Shown here piece after piece: positions 19,770 to 29,229 of a DNA stretch of 64,000 nucleotides. Location: contig NZ_BCTN01000003.1 in NCBI RefSeq assembly GCF_001571305.1, forward strand, positions 1 through 64,000. The letters run 5' to 3'. The notes under the pieces are model-generated. The model had not been told where the DNA came from and did no database searches. It saw nothing but the letters and a program-made list of their open reading frames with translations. The translations under genes and the position numbers were made by a program. The number at the start of each line of letters is the position of its first letter. Within the stretch, counting starts at the first letter, position 1. The DNA comes from Erwinia persicina NBRC 102418. GTDB taxonomy: Bacteria; Pseudomonadota; Gammaproteobacteria; Enterobacterales; Enterobacteriaceae.

Positions 19770-20627
19770 ATGAAACTTAGCTCATTAAAATATTTTTCTA
19801 CGCTGATTTTCTTCACGGCAGCCCTCCTGGCAGGCTGGTGGCTGTGGAATTTCTACATGCAATCTCCGTGGACGCGTGACGGGAAGGTCCGCGCCGAACT
19901 GGTGAATATCACCCCTCAGGTTTCGGGGCGTATCACCCAACTGCTGGTGGAGGATAACCAGTTTGTCACGAAAGGAACGCGCCTTTTTACCCTGGACGAT
20001 GAGCCCTATCGTATCGCCATACTGAATGCAGAAGCCCAGCTGGCAAAGGCACATTCAGACTTAATCAAAGCGCAGCATGAGGCGCAACGACGTCAGAATC
20101 TGCCTCGCAATGTGATTTCAGCCGAGGATCTGGATGTTGCCGTGCTAACGGTCAGGACGATGGAAGCCACAGAGAAGGCAGCAAAAGCAGAGCTGGATCG
20201 CGCGCGCTGGAACCTTTCTCAGACAGAAGTCTTTGCGCCTACGGACGGCTGGATAAACAATCTTGAAACTCGTGTCGGCAACTACGCCAGCACCGGCGCG
20301 CCCCTCTTTGCACTGGTGGACAGCCACTCCTTTTACATCATGGGCTATTTTGAAGAGACAAAGCTGCGCCACATCCAGGCAGGCGCCCGCGCAGACATTA
20401 AGCTTTACAGTACGGATGAACAGTTGACTGGCACAGTGCAAAGCATTGGCCGCGCCATTTATGATCAAAGCGTGGAATCCGACAGCGGTCTGGTGCCGGA
20501 TATCAAACCCAACGTCCCCTGGGTCCGGCTGGCACAGCGTGTGCCGGTACGCATTCGTCTGGATCCCATTCCGGGAAATATGACCCTGGTCGCCGGAACA
20601 ACCTGCACAATTTCTGTCCGCCAGTGA
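19770..20627 (+). CDS. ydhJ: HlyD-family periplasmic adaptor of an efflux system (YdhJ-like)
   Basis: A 285-aa membrane-fusion protein. One N-terminal membrane anchor ([17 protein letters not shown]) precedes a lipoyl-like domain ([21 protein letters not shown]), a helical hairpin with [17 protein letters not shown] repeats, and a beta-barrel domain. It probably links the FUSC-type permease YdhK to the outer membrane, as AaeA does with AaeB. I took ATG 19770 (MKLSSLKYF), 4 bp after the ydhI stop. The substrate is unknown. Confidence 0.9.
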   Translation: MKLSSLKYFSTLIFFTAALLAGWWLWNFYMQSPWTRDGKVRAELVNITPQVSGRITQLLVEDNQFVTKGTRLFTLDDEPYRIAILNAEAQLAKAHSDLIKAQHEAQRRQNLPRNVISAEDLDVAVLTVRTMEATEKAAKAELDRARWNLSQTEVFAPTDGWINNLETRVGNYASTGAPLFALVDSHSFYIMGYFEETKLRHIQAGARADIKLYSTDEQLTGTVQSIGRAIYDQSVESDSGLVPDIKPNVPWVRLAQRVPVRIRLDPIPGNMTLVAGTTCTISVRQ

Positions 20628-20634
20628 GGAATCA

Positions 20635-22632
20635 ATGAATCTGAGCTGGCTGGAATGGCAGCATCTGCCGTGGGTGAAAGCAACCGGTGCACAGTGGCGC
20701 TATGCCCTGCGTAATACCATTGCCATGTGCCTTGCGCTTAGCATTGCTTATGGCCTGCAACTGGATGAACCCTACTGGGCAATGACCTCTGCCGCAGTGG
20801 TCAGTTTCCCCACGGTTGGGGGGGTGATCAGTAAAAGTCTGGGACGCATTGTCGGCAGTATGCTCGGGGCCACCGCCGCCTTAATTATCGCCGGCCATAC
20901 GCTGGACGAACCCTGGCTGTTTGTCGTGTCAATCGCGGCCTGGCTGGCAATGTGTACATGGGTGTCAAACCACTATCAGAACAACGTTGCGTATGCCTTC
21001 TCGCTGGCCGGTTACACCGCCGCGATTATTGCCTTTACCAGCGTAAACCAGGTGGAAATTGACAGTATCTGGACCATTGCGCAGGCGCGCGTCTGTGAGG
21101 TGATATCCGGTATCCTGTGCGGTGCCCTGATGATGATGATCCTGCCCAGTACTTCCGATGGCGATGCATTAATTCATTCACTGAAAGAGATGCACACCAA
21201 ACTCCTGCACCATGCCATGTTGCTGGTCAACCGTGAAGACACCACGACCATTCGCCACGCACATGAAAATGTGATTGGTGAGATCCTCACCATGAACCTG
21301 CTGCGTATACAGGCCTTCTGGAGTCACTACCGGTTCCGCCGTCAGAACAACGTGCTGAACTACATTCTGCATCAGCAACTACGCCTGACCAGTGTTATCT
21401 CCAGCCTGCGGCGTATGTTGCTCAACTGGGAGAATCCGCCCGATCATCTGTTCAGTGTGATGCAGGATCTGCTCACGGCCATCGAACGCGGCGAGACGGA
21501 CAAGTATTATCTGGCGCGCATCCTTTACCGGGCGGTGCCTGACGATCGGGCCGATTACCGGCACCGCGCCTTCTGGGAACGGCTACGCTATTTTTGCTGG
21601 CTCTATCTGAATATTGCCCGCTGGATACGGCAATTTGAGCGTGCAGACAGCCAGACCTTTCTCGTGCCCCCCACGGTCCCGGCGCTGGCACGCCAGTCAG
21701 ACGGTGCTGAATCAGGCTGGAATGCGCTGCGAACGTTTAGCGTGATCTTTATCGGGTCAGCCTTCTGGGTCTCCACCCAGTGGGATTCCGGAGACTCGGC
21801 GCTGACGCTGGCGGCGATCAGCTGCGTGCTGTATTCATCCGCCCCCTCTCCGGTTAGCAGTGTCTCATTGCTGCTGAAAACTCTGGGGCTGCTTTCTCTT
21901 TTCAGCTTTGTGATGAAATTTGCTTTGATGGTGCAGGTCACCGTGCTGTGGCAGTTTCTTATTGTGCTTTTCCCTCTTCTCATCACTATGCAGCTCTTTA
22001 AGTTACAACAAAAGAAACGCGCTGCATTGTGGGGGCAATTGATTGTTTTTATGGGTTCATTTTTGTCTGTCACCAATCCCCCTACCTACGACTATCAGGG
22101 ATTTATCAATGATAATCTCGCCAAGGTGTGCGGGGTGATGTTTGTCTGGCTGGCATTTATGATTTTGCGTCCCAGCTCGGATAAGCGTCGCAGCCGACGG
22201 CATATTATCGCTTTGCGCCGCGAGTTTATCGATCAGTTAGGAAGACATCCCCGCCACAGTAAGAATGTCTTTGAGTCGATGGTCTATCATCGTATCAACC
22301 AGCTTAAAAACAGCCGTGACGAACAGGCCCAGCTGTGGTTAATGCGCTGGGGAGTGGTATTGCTCAACTGTTCACACATTGCCTGGACATTGCGCGACTG
22401 GAAAACCCACTCGGCCGCTCTGGCCGCGATGCGCGATGCAGTCTTACGTGATTTGCAGAGCATTATCAGCGATCGCGGCATTCATCATGTTTCTCTGAAC
22501 GATACGCTGAAAACGCTGCAACAACGAATTGACTTACTCAGTGAAGCGAAAAAGGATCAGGAAATCGAACTGGCGGGCATTATCTGGCGGCTGTTCTGCT
22601 CTTTGTCGCAATTAAAAGTGGCATCGACTTAA
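20635..22632 (+). CDS. ydhK: FUSC/AaeB-family inner-membrane efflux permease (YdhK-like)
   Basis: A 665-aa protein (E. coli YdhK 670 aa) with two blocks of about five membrane helices (residues 20-170 and 365-510), each followed by a cytoplasmic domain, the FUSC layout. [22 protein letters not shown] is the family signature. It starts 7 bp after ydhJ with GAGGA upstream, completing the ydhI-J-K operon divergent from slyA. The relative AaeB exports aromatic acids, but the substrate here is not established. Confidence 0.9.
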   Translation: MNLSWLEWQHLPWVKATGAQWRYALRNTIAMCLALSIAYGLQLDEPYWAMTSAAVVSFPTVGGVISKSLGRIVGSMLGATAALIIAGHTLDEPWLFVVSIAAWLAMCTWVSNHYQNNVAYAFSLAGYTAAIIAFTSVNQVEIDSIWTIAQARVCEVISGILCGALMMMILPSTSDGDALIHSLKEMHTKLLHHAMLLVNREDTTTIRHAHENVIGEILTMNLLRIQAFWSHYRFRRQNNVLNYILHQQLRLTSVISSLRRMLLNWENPPDHLFSVMQDLLTAIERGETDKYYLARILYRAVPDDRADYRHRAFWERLRYFCWLYLNIARWIRQFERADSQTFLVPPTVPALARQSDGAESGWNALRTFSVIFIGSAFWVSTQWDSGDSALTLAAISCVLYSSAPSPVSSVSLLLKTLGLLSLFSFVMKFALMVQVTVLWQFLIVLFPLLITMQLFKLQQKKRAALWGQLIVFMGSFLSVTNPPTYDYQGFINDNLAKVCGVMFVWLAFMILRPSSDKRRSRRHIIALRREFIDQLGRHPRHSKNVFESMVYHRINQLKNSRDEQAQLWLMRWGVVLLNCSHIAWTLRDWKTHSAALAAMRDAVLRDLQSIISDRGIHHVSLNDTLKTLQQRIDLLSEAKKDQEIELAGIIWRLFCSLSQLKVAST

Positions 22633-22701
22633 CTCAGCCATGACCTTCGCCACGGGCATTTCAGCCCTGCTGGCGAAGGTATTTCAGGCAATTTCACGCG
22701 C

Positions 22702-23598
22702 TTAAGGCACATCAAAACCCAGTGCGGCCTTGCGAATACGGAACCACTGCTGACGCGTAAGCGTCATATTGACGGCCTTTGCTGCCGCCCTGACCCGTCC
22801 GATTTTACCGCTACCGATAATGGGCAGCGGCTTTGAGGGCAGCTGCATTATCCAGGCATAGATCAGCTGTTCAATACTTTCAGCGCAGGTCTCCTGTTGG
22901 ATCAACAGCAGTTCATCACGCAAAGGCTGATATTCCGGGGCGGTCATCATTACCCCGCCCGCCAGACAAGACCATGCCATCGGTCTGATGCGCATCTGCT
23001 GGCACTGATCCAGGGTACCGTCCAGTAGCAACGGCTGATGTACAGGCGAAATCTCCACCTGATTGGTGGACAGCGTGAAAGGTAAACGCGACTGCAGTAG
23101 CGAAAACTGTGAGGGTGTGAAGTTAGACACGCCAAAATGCCTCACTTTCCCACTCTGATGAAGCTGCAGAAAAGCGCTGGCAACTTCATCGGCATCCATT
23201 AAGGGATCGGGGCGGTGGATCAGGAGCAGGTCAAGATAGTCGGTGTGGAAATAGCGCAGCGAATTTTCAGCGCTGTGGATAATGTGCGCCGCATCCGTGT
23301 TGTAATGCCCCAGCACGTGGCGGGGATCGGCCGTTGTCGCAATACCGCATTTTGTCACCAGCTCAAGGCGCTGACGCAGAGAAGGTTGCAGACGCAACGC
23401 CTGACCAAAAGCCGCTTCACACTGATAGCTACCATAGATATCCGCATGATCCACCGTGCTGATACCGCACTCGAGGTGCTGCTCAATAAATTCAACCAGC
23501 TGCTGCGGGGTCATTCCCCACTCCATGAGCCGCCAGTATCCCATCACCAGAGGAGAGAATAAGGGTCCCTGAGGCGCAATCTGTGCACGTTGTAGCAT
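22702..23598 (-). CDS. ydhF: Aldo/keto reductase, YdhF-type
   Basis: A 298-aa aldo/keto reductase, the same length as E. coli YdhF. STVDHADIYGSYQCE includes the catalytic Asp/Tyr region, LVTKCGI the catalytic Lys, and LDLLLIHRPDPLMD the His. GKVRHFGVSNFTPSQF and PLPIIGSGKIGRVRAAAKA belong to the cofactor site. The frame extends 25 codons upstream, but ATG 23598 (MLQRAQIAPQG) fits the family and has GGGAGT upstream. The substrate is unknown. Confidence 0.94.
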   Translation of the reverse strand: MLQRAQIAPQGPLFSPLVMGYWRLMEWGMTPQQLVEFIEQHLECGISTVDHADIYGSYQCEAAFGQALRLQPSLRQRLELVTKCGIATTADPRHVLGHYNTDAAHIIHSAENSLRYFHTDYLDLLLIHRPDPLMDADEVASAFLQLHQSGKVRHFGVSNFTPSQFSLLQSRLPFTLSTNQVEISPVHQPLLLDGTLDQCQQMRIRPMAWSCLAGGVMMTAPEYQPLRDELLLIQQETCAESIEQLIYAWIMQLPSKPLPIIGSGKIGRVRAAAKAVNMTLTRQQWFRIRKAALGFDVP

Positions 23599-23681
23599 CG
23601 TATAACTCCCGTTGGCGTAATCACTGACCGCATAATACGCCATCAGCCCAGCGCAATAACAGGACAGGGTCAAATTCCCGT

Positions 23682-23921
23682 TTAAAACAGCGTGGGCTGC
23701 TCGGGATCATCCGGCGCATCTGAAGGGTTGCCCCGCTGCTGACGCTGAATACGCTGTCGGCACAAACGCAACACCTCACGCTTCTGTGCATCGCTGTAGC
23801 TCATCCAGTTGAAACGTTCCTCACGGCTACGCAAACAGCCACGGCAATAGCCGCGCTCGTTGACCTGACAGATCCCCCGACAGGGGCTGGGTACCGGGAA
23901 AAACTCTAATTGTTCCGCCAC
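23682..23921 (-). CDS. ydhL: DUF1289 small cysteine-rich protein (YdhL-like)
   Basis: A 79-aa protein with the DUF1289 pattern SPCRGICQVNERGYCRGCLRSREER, four Cys that could bind a metal or Fe-S cluster, then W-M-S-Y and an Arg-rich helix. It is the same length as E. coli YdhL. The start is GTG 23921 (MAEQLEF) with GGAG upstream. It lies 12 bp after the LysR gene on the same strand, so the two may be co-transcribed. The function is unknown. Confidence 0.9.
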   Translation of the reverse strand: MAEQLEFFPVPSPCRGICQVNERGYCRGCLRSREERFNWMSYSDAQKREVLRLCRQRIQRQQRGNPSDAPDDPEQPTLF

Positions 23922-23933
23922 TACGACTCCAGG

Positions 23934-24878
23934 TTAATTCGCCCTTTCTTCATTGAAGACGCCTCCCCCCATGTCTGCAAGCCTGACCCGGTGATTTTTA
24001 CTAAAATAGTCACGTAAAGCACGCAATGCCTGCTGACTTTTCTCTGGCAGGACGCGTTCAAGAGTAAGCGCCGTCAGTTTGAGCGGACTGGCGCGCCATT
24101 CGGGCAGTAAGACCATCAACTGCCCGCTACGCAGCTCTTCCTGAATCTCCTGCAAGGGTTGCAGAGAGAGCCCCATGCCGGCGATGGTGAAGGCGCGCAT
24201 CACGTTCATGCTGTCGCTGACGACCTGTCCTTCTGCCAGACGCAGGGTCAGCGCACCGTCTTGCGGATGATGAAAATCAATATGCCTGTGGGTACTGTGC
24301 CCATGTATCCAGCGGTGGCCAGAGAGCGCCTGCGGCGTTTCCGGTACGCCGTAACGGCTCAGATAAGCAGGCGCCGCACAGATCACCATCGGCCACTCCG
24401 CCAGCGGATGCGCGATCATTGCCGTGTCGCTTAGCTGGCGGCTGAAGCGCAGCGCGATATCAATACGGTGTTCAATCATATCAAGGACATTATCGGTGGC
24501 GATGATCCGCAGTTTCAGCCCCGGGTGCTGCTGTAACAGCGGCGACAATGCACTGCACAAAGGCTGCCCTCCGATGCCCACGGTCGCACTGATACGCAGT
24601 TCACCGCTGAGGGTATCGCGCATTTCAGCCAGACGCCTTTCCGCCTCCAGCGCATGGGTGAGCATCGCTTCACACCCCGGATAAAAGGCGGCCCCGGCTT
24701 CGGACAGTGTCAGCTTACGAGTGGAACGGTGGAGTAACGGGACACCCACCGCCTGTTCAAGGGCGCGCAGATGCTGACTGACCGCCGACGGTGACATCCC
24801 CAGCCGTCGGGCAGCTGCTGCCAGCGAGCCTTCGCTGACGACCGTGGCGAACACGGCCATGCGATTGAGTTTTTCCAT
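23934..24878 (-). CDS. LysR-family transcriptional regulator
   Basis: A 314-aa LysR regulator with the N-terminal helix-turn-helix MEKLNRMAVFATVVSEGSL..AARRLGMSPSAVSQHLRALE and an effector domain with IDIALRFSRQLSDTAMI. It is divergent from the NAD(P)-binding oxidoreductase gene 102 bp away, the probable target. E. coli has no LysR gene between ydhL and nemR, so this pair is an accessory insertion relative to E. coli. Confidence 0.87.
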   Translation of the reverse strand: MEKLNRMAVFATVVSEGSLAAAARRLGMSPSAVSQHLRALEQAVGVPLLHRSTRKLTLSEAGAAFYPGCEAMLTHALEAERRLAEMRDTLSGELRISATVGIGGQPLCSALSPLLQQHPGLKLRIIATDNVLDMIEHRIDIALRFSRQLSDTAMIAHPLAEWPMVICAAPAYLSRYGVPETPQALSGHRWIHGHSTHRHIDFHHPQDGALTLRLAEGQVVSDSMNVMRAFTIAGMGLSLQPLQEIQEELRSGQLMVLLPEWRASPLKLTALTLERVLPEKSQQALRALRDYFSKNHRVRLADMGGGVFNEERAN

Positions 24879-24943
24879 CGTTCGTAAGCCTTACTTCATT
24901 ATGAAAGCGAAAATATGCCACTTATCAGCGCAACTGTTAAGCA

Positions 24944-24966
24944 GTAAAGTTTAATCCACACTTTAC
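24944..24966. promoter_or_regulatory. Inverted repeat, possible LysR operator
   Basis: GTAAAGT (24944-24950), nine bases, ACTTTAC (24960-24966): a perfect 7-bp dyad in the 102-bp divergent gap, ending 14 bp before the oxidoreductase ATG. It is palindromic and well placed for the neighbouring LysR protein, but binding is inferred only from position. Confidence 0.45.
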
Positions 24967-24980
24967 AGAGGAATGAACGC

Positions 24981-25625
24981 ATGAAAATCACCATCATTGG
25001 TGCAACCGGTTTTGTGGGTCCTGACGTGGTAAAAGAAGCACTGGCGCGGGGCCACGAAGTGACGGCTGTTTCCCGCTCAGGTAAAACACTGCCTGCCGAC
25101 GCCCGTCTGAGCGTGGCAAAAGGCGACATACATGACAGTGTCTGGCTGGCAGGGGTGCTCAAAGGTCAGGATGCAGTGATCAGCGCCTATAATCCGGGCT
25201 GGGAAGAGCGCGATCTGTTCGAAAAATTCACCCGTGGCAGTCAGAAAATCCTTGAGGCGGTTAAAAACAGCGGCGTGAAGCGCCTGTTAGTGGTGGGCGG
25301 CGCGGGCAGTCTGGAAGTGGCACCCGGCGTGGAACTGGTTGATACCGAAGCCTTCCCTGCCAATATCAAACCGGGTGCGCTGGGCGCACGGGCGCTGCGT
25401 AACCAGCTCCAGGCTGAAGAACAGGCGCTGGACTGGACTTACCTTTCTCCTGCTGCCCTGCTGCAGCCAGGCCCACGCACCGCACAGTTCCGTCTGGGCA
25501 CCACGTCGCTGCTGATGGAAGGTGATAAACCAGGCTCCATCAGCGTCGCTGATCTTGCCGTAGCCATTATGGATGAAATCGAGCAGCCTCAGCATATTCG
25601 TCAGCAGTTTACCGTTGCCTATTAA
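24981..25625 (+). CDS. NAD(P)-binding oxidoreductase, atypical SDR (NmrA/YwnB-like)
   Basis: A 214-aa Rossmann-fold protein. The N-terminal MKITIIGATGFVGPDVV has the GxxGxxG pattern of atypical short-chain dehydrogenases, with AVSRSGKTL, VISAYNPGW, VKRLLVVGGAGSL and LDWTYLSPAALL as later blocks. It lacks the classical YxxxK pair, so it may be a quinone or flavin reductase or a redox sensor. The divergent LysR gene probably regulates it. GAGGAATGAACGC precedes the ATG. Confidence 0.85.
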   Translation: MKITIIGATGFVGPDVVKEALARGHEVTAVSRSGKTLPADARLSVAKGDIHDSVWLAGVLKGQDAVISAYNPGWEERDLFEKFTRGSQKILEAVKNSGVKRLLVVGGAGSLEVAPGVELVDTEAFPANIKPGALGARALRNQLQAEEQALDWTYLSPAALLQPGPRTAQFRLGTTSLLMEGDKPGSISVADLAVAIMDEIEQPQHIRQQFTVAY

Positions 25626-25632
25626 GTTGCGT

Positions 25633-25651
25633 GGCCCGTCCCTGACGGGCC
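25633..25651 (+). terminator. Hairpin after the NAD(P)-binding gene
   Basis: GGCCCGTC (25633-25640), CCT, GACGGGCC (25644-25651) forms a strong stem, with GTCATTTCGTT following as a weak U-rich tail. Confidence 0.6.
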
Positions 25652-25669
25652 GTCATTTCGTTAAACTAA

Positions 25670-25691
25670 GTTAAGGTTTATTTAATGTTTC
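25670..25691 (+). promoter_or_regulatory. Interleaved PmrA-type and PhoP-type boxes before the EptA-type gene
   Basis: GTTAAG-GTTTA-TTTAAT (25670-25686) fits the PmrA layout YTTAAK-N5-YTTAAK with one mismatch. Overlapping it, GGTTTA-TTTAA-TGTTTC (25675-25691) fits the PhoP layout (T/G)GTTTA-N5-(T/G)GTTTA with one mismatch. A further TTAA lies 10 bp upstream. Both regulators control lipid A modification in enterics, which fits the downstream gene 42 bp away. Binding is untested. Confidence 0.6.
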
Positions 25692-25732
25692 AAGGCTACT
25701 ATTGAATAAGATTATTCTGATGCCGGACAACC

Positions 25733-27370
25733 ATGAAAGCCCTGAAAAAGTTACGTTGTAACGAAATTATCTTCAATATTTATGCTGCTCTGTTTTTTAC
25801 CCTGATCCTTAATGGTCTTTTTATCGCACGGGCGTGGAAACTTATTCCTTATCAGGGTCTGCACGATTACCTGTATGCGGCCACCCTTCCCGTCGTCCTG
25901 TTCTGCGCCTTTCTACTGATTTTCAATGTTGTTGCACTTCCCTGGATACGTAAACCTCTGTTGCTGATCCTGATCATCGCCAGCGCCGCCGCTAATTACT
26001 TTATGTACAGCTTCGGCACGGTGATTGATACCAATATGATCCAGAACGTGTTCGAAACCGACCTGCAGGAAGCCACCGCCCTGTTCAGCATAAAGTACAT
26101 GCTGTGGATGCTGTTGCTGGGCTTACTGCCGGCTGCGCTTATGGTACTGACGCGGATTGAAAATAACCGTCCCTGGTGGATGTCGATCACCTGGCGACTG
26201 GTGACGTCTCTGGCTGCCATTCTCCTGGTGCTGCTGATCGCGGCGCTGTTCTATAAAGACTATGCCTCAATGATCCGCAATAATAAGGGCCTGGTGAAGA
26301 TGATAACCCCGCCTAACGTGGTCAGCAGCATCGGGCACTACGCGGACAACCGCTGGTTTGCCGGCAGCCAGGCGTTAGTCAGAATTGGTCTGGATGCACG
26401 CAAAGGTCCGGTGTTAGCCGGCGAGAAAAAGAAAACGCTGGTGATTTTTGTCCTGGGTGAGACGGCACGGGCAGAAAACTTCTCCCTGGGAGGCTATGCC
26501 CGCGAGACTAATCCGAAGCTGAAGCGTGACAATGTCATCTATTACCGCAACGCTACCTCCTGCGGCACCGAAACAGCGATCTCCGTTCCCTGCATGTTTT
26601 CCAATATGACGCGTCAGCAATATAACGCCAACCTGGCGCACCATCAGGAAGGGTTGCTGGATGTGATGGCCCACGCTGGCGTCAATGTGCTGTGGCGAGA
26701 AAATGACGGGGGCTGTAAAGGGGCCTGCGACCGCGTACCTCATACGGATATGACCCAATGGCGGGTGAGCGAATTATGTAAAACGGATTATTGTCTTGAT
26801 GACGTTTTGCTGCACCGCCTGAACAATTATATTGGCAGCGTGAAAGATGACACGGTCATTGTTCTGCATCAGATGGGCAGTCATGGCCCGGCTTATTACC
26901 TGCGTTATCCTGCGGAAATGCGACAGTTTACGCCAACCTGTGACAGTAATCAGATTCAGGACTGCGACCCTCAGGCACTGGTTAACACTTACGACAACTC
27001 CATTCTCTATACGGATTCGATGCTGGACAGCACCATCAGTCTGCTGAAATCCTGGGGTGATAAGTACAACGTGGCGCTGATTTATCTGTCCGACCACGGT
27101 GAGTCACTGGGTGAGCACGGTATGTATCTACATGGTACGCCTTATCTCTTCGCCCCGAGTCAGCAGACTCATATTCCCTTTCTGCTCTGGATGTCAGCGG
27201 ATTACGCGACTGCGTTTGGCATTGATCAACAGTGCCTGCAGAAGCAGGCGCAGGGGGATGAGGTGTCTCAGGACAATATTTTTCATACCCTGCTGGGCAT
27301 GATGAATGTGCAAACCCGGGAATATCAACCGGGGCTGGATATGATCCGATCGTGTCGTCAAAACCATTAA
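25733..27370 (+). CDS. eptA: Lipid A phosphoethanolamine transferase, EptA type
   Basis: A 545-aa inner-membrane enzyme. Five N-terminal membrane helices (about residues 15-180) precede a periplasmic alkaline-phosphatase-fold domain. VLGETARAENFSLGGY, the nucleophile Thr279 in SCGTETAISVPCMFS, LHQMGSHGPAY and SDHGESLGEHGMYLHG supply the zinc and substrate sites of EptA/MCR enzymes. It adds phosphoethanolamine to lipid A, reducing binding of cationic peptides. It is a single gene with no pmrAB beside it, so chromosomal EptA is more likely than a mobile mcr. E. coli lacks it at this position. Confidence 0.9.
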   Translation: MKALKKLRCNEIIFNIYAALFFTLILNGLFIARAWKLIPYQGLHDYLYAATLPVVLFCAFLLIFNVVALPWIRKPLLLILIIASAAANYFMYSFGTVIDTNMIQNVFETDLQEATALFSIKYMLWMLLLGLLPAALMVLTRIENNRPWWMSITWRLVTSLAAILLVLLIAALFYKDYASMIRNNKGLVKMITPPNVVSSIGHYADNRWFAGSQALVRIGLDARKGPVLAGEKKKTLVIFVLGETARAENFSLGGYARETNPKLKRDNVIYYRNATSCGTETAISVPCMFSNMTRQQYNANLAHHQEGLLDVMAHAGVNVLWRENDGGCKGACDRVPHTDMTQWRVSELCKTDYCLDDVLLHRLNNYIGSVKDDTVIVLHQMGSHGPAYYLRYPAEMRQFTPTCDSNQIQDCDPQALVNTYDNSILYTDSMLDSTISLLKSWGDKYNVALIYLSDHGESLGEHGMYLHGTPYLFAPSQQTHIPFLLWMSADYATAFGIDQQCLQKQAQGDEVSQDNIFHTLLGMMNVQTREYQPGLDMIRSCRQNH

Positions 27371-27381
27371 GGGTTGAAACC

Positions 27382-27393
27382 GACCGTTCGGTC
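27382..27393. promoter_or_regulatory. NemR-type operator upstream of nemR
   Basis: GACCG-TT-CGGTC palindrome, 16 bp before nemR. On the minus strand it reads TAGACC-N4-GGTC, close to the known NemR box with TAGACC half-sites. It sits where it would block the nemRA promoter. Confidence 0.65.
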
Positions 27394-27408
27394 TAGTACT
27401 CTGCTGCG

Positions 27409-27999
27409 ATGAATAAAACGACCCGCTTTGACACACGTGAACATCTGCTTGATACCGGTGAACGGCTCTGCCTTCGGTCCGGTTTTAACGGCATGGGGCT
27501 CATCGCTCTGCTGAAAGAAGCAGAGGTGCCAAAAGGGTCGTTCTACCATTACTTTCCGTCAAAAGAAGTGTTTGGCGTGGCAATGCTGGAACGCTACTTT
27601 GCGCGCTATCACCTGCGCCTGCAGGCGTATCTTGACGACCATCAGGGTAACTCCCGTCAGCGCGTGCTGGACTATTATTCCCAGTCGCTTTCTCACTGCC
27701 AGGAGAGTCAGTTTGCCGGCTGTCTGTCGGTCAAGTTATCTGCTGAAGTCTGCGATCTGTCTGAAGCGATGCGGAGTGCACTTCATGCCGGTTCTGCGCC
27801 GCTGATTGCCACACTGAAAAATGCTCTGGATAAGGCCCAACTGCAGGGAACCCTGTCACGCAAGATCGATTGTGCTGCCTGTGCACAGATACTGTATATG
27901 CTGTGGCTGGGAGCCAGTCTGCAAAGTAAAATCTGCCGTGACAATGCGCCGCTGCAGAATGCATGGCAGGAAATGACACGAATTCTTCGTGAAGATTAA
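27409..27999 (+). CDS. nemR: NemR, TetR-family redox/electrophile-sensing repressor
   Basis: A 196-aa TetR-family repressor. The helix-turn-helix reads LLKEAEVPKGSFYHYFPSKE, and the effector domain contains several Cys (QFAGCLSVKLSAEVC, DCAACAQILY), matching the Cys-dependent sensing of hypochlorite, quinones and N-ethylmaleimide by E. coli NemR. It precedes nemA and gloA, the same operon order as E. coli. It has its own palindromic operator upstream. Confidence 0.93.
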   Translation: MNKTTRFDTREHLLDTGERLCLRSGFNGMGLIALLKEAEVPKGSFYHYFPSKEVFGVAMLERYFARYHLRLQAYLDDHQGNSRQRVLDYYSQSLSHCQESQFAGCLSVKLSAEVCDLSEAMRSALHAGSAPLIATLKNALDKAQLQGTLSRKIDCAACAQILYMLWLGASLQSKICRDNAPLQNAWQEMTRILRED

Positions 28000-28012
28000 A
28001 AAAAACACCTTA

Positions 28013-28029
28013 ACTAGTCGACCGGTCTA
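28013..28029. promoter_or_regulatory. Second NemR-like site between nemR and nemA
   Basis: GACCGGTC (28020-28027) is a perfect palindrome flanked by TAG and TA, and contains the GGTCTA (TAGACC) half-site seen upstream of nemR. It lies 15 bp before the nemA start, between the nemR stop and the nemA ribosome site (CAGGAG). A repressor here could give nemA separate control. Confidence 0.5.
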
Positions 28030-28042
28030 CCAGGAGTAAGTT

Positions 28043-29143
28043 ATGAAACTGAACACGCTGTTTACCCCGCTGAAAACCGGTGCCATTACCGTGCCTAACC
28101 GCATCTTTATGGCACCACTGACGCGTTTGCGTAGCATTGAACCCGGCGATATCCCCACCCCGCTGATGGGTGAATATTATCGTCAGCGCGCGACCGCCGG
28201 GCTGATCATTACTGAAGCCACCCAGATCAGCTTCCAGGCAAAAGGGTATGCCGGAGCACCCGGTCTTCATTCTGCTGAACAAATCGGCGCCTGGAAAGCC
28301 ATCAACGAGGGGATTCATCAGGAAGGCGGACACAGTGCTGTCCAGCTGTGGCACACCGGCCGTATTTCTCACAACAGCGTACAGCCTGACGGCAAAGCCC
28401 CGGTTTCCGCTTCGGCAATCAACGCGGAAACCCGCACTTCTCTGCGAGATGCAGAGGGCAAGGCCATTCGTGAAGCCACATCAACACCGCGTGCGCTGAC
28501 CACAGAAGAAGTGGCAGGTATCGTTAATGACTTCCGTCAGGCCGTCATCAATGCCCGCGAAGCCGATTTCGATCTGGCGGAGCTTCATTCGGCTCACGGC
28601 TACCTGATCCATCAGTTCCTTTCCCCGGCATCCAATCAGCGTGATGACCAGTATGGCGGCAGCATCGAAAATCGCACCCGCTTTGCGCTGGAAGTGGTTG
28701 ATGCCGCCATTGATGGCTGGAGCGCGGATCGTATTGGCATTCGCATCTCTCCGCTGGGGCCGTTCAACGGTCTGGATAATGGTGAAGATCAGGAAGAAGC
28801 GGCACTGTACTTTATTGCTGAACTGGCAAAACGTCAGCTGGCTTATCTGCATATTTCTGAGCCAGACTGGGCAGGCGGTAAACCTTATACTCACGAATTC
28901 CGTCAGGCGATCCGCGCTGTGTATCCGGGCGTGATTGTCGGTGCCGGCGGCTACACGGCTGAAAAAGCGGAAGACCTGATTGAGCAGGGTCTGATTGATG
29001 CGGTAGCGTTTGGCCGGAGCTATATTGCTAACCCGGATTTAGTCGCCCGCCTGAAAACAGACGCGCCGCTGAACGAACCGAAGCCAGAAAGCTTCTACGG
29101 CGGTGGGGCGGAAGGTTACACTGACTATCCTTTCCTCGGTTAA
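28043..29143 (+). CDS. nemA: N-ethylmaleimide reductase (Old Yellow Enzyme family)
   Basis: A 366-aa FMN flavoprotein (E. coli NemA 365 aa) that reduces activated alkenes, quinones and nitro compounds with [28 protein letters not shown] and the substrate-binding His pair in [16 protein letters not shown] are intact, as are [12 protein letters not shown] and [14 protein letters not shown] at the FMN phosphate site. It follows nemR and precedes gloA, a reactive-electrophile detoxification operon. Confidence 0.96.
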   Translation: MKLNTLFTPLKTGAITVPNRIFMAPLTRLRSIEPGDIPTPLMGEYYRQRATAGLIITEATQISFQAKGYAGAPGLHSAEQIGAWKAINEGIHQEGGHSAVQLWHTGRISHNSVQPDGKAPVSASAINAETRTSLRDAEGKAIREATSTPRALTTEEVAGIVNDFRQAVINAREADFDLAELHSAHGYLIHQFLSPASNQRDDQYGGSIENRTRFALEVVDAAIDGWSADRIGIRISPLGPFNGLDNGEDQEEAALYFIAELAKRQLAYLHISEPDWAGGKPYTHEFRQAIRAVYPGVIVGAGGYTAEKAEDLIEQGLIDAVAFGRSYIANPDLVARLKTDAPLNEPKPESFYGGGAEGYTDYPFLG

Positions 29144-29229
29144 TTGCCCCAAAGGTACGCAGCGGCAGGCATTGCCGCTATACTGCATTTTTCCGTCATC
29201 GTCTGATGACGCCGGTAAAAGAGGATGTT

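Noticed and set aside
25733..27370. Mobile colistin-resistance gene (mcr)
   Set aside because: Motifs are shared with MCR enzymes, but the gene has a chromosomal context, PhoP/PmrA-type promoter sites and no mobile element nearby, so intrinsic EptA is more likely.
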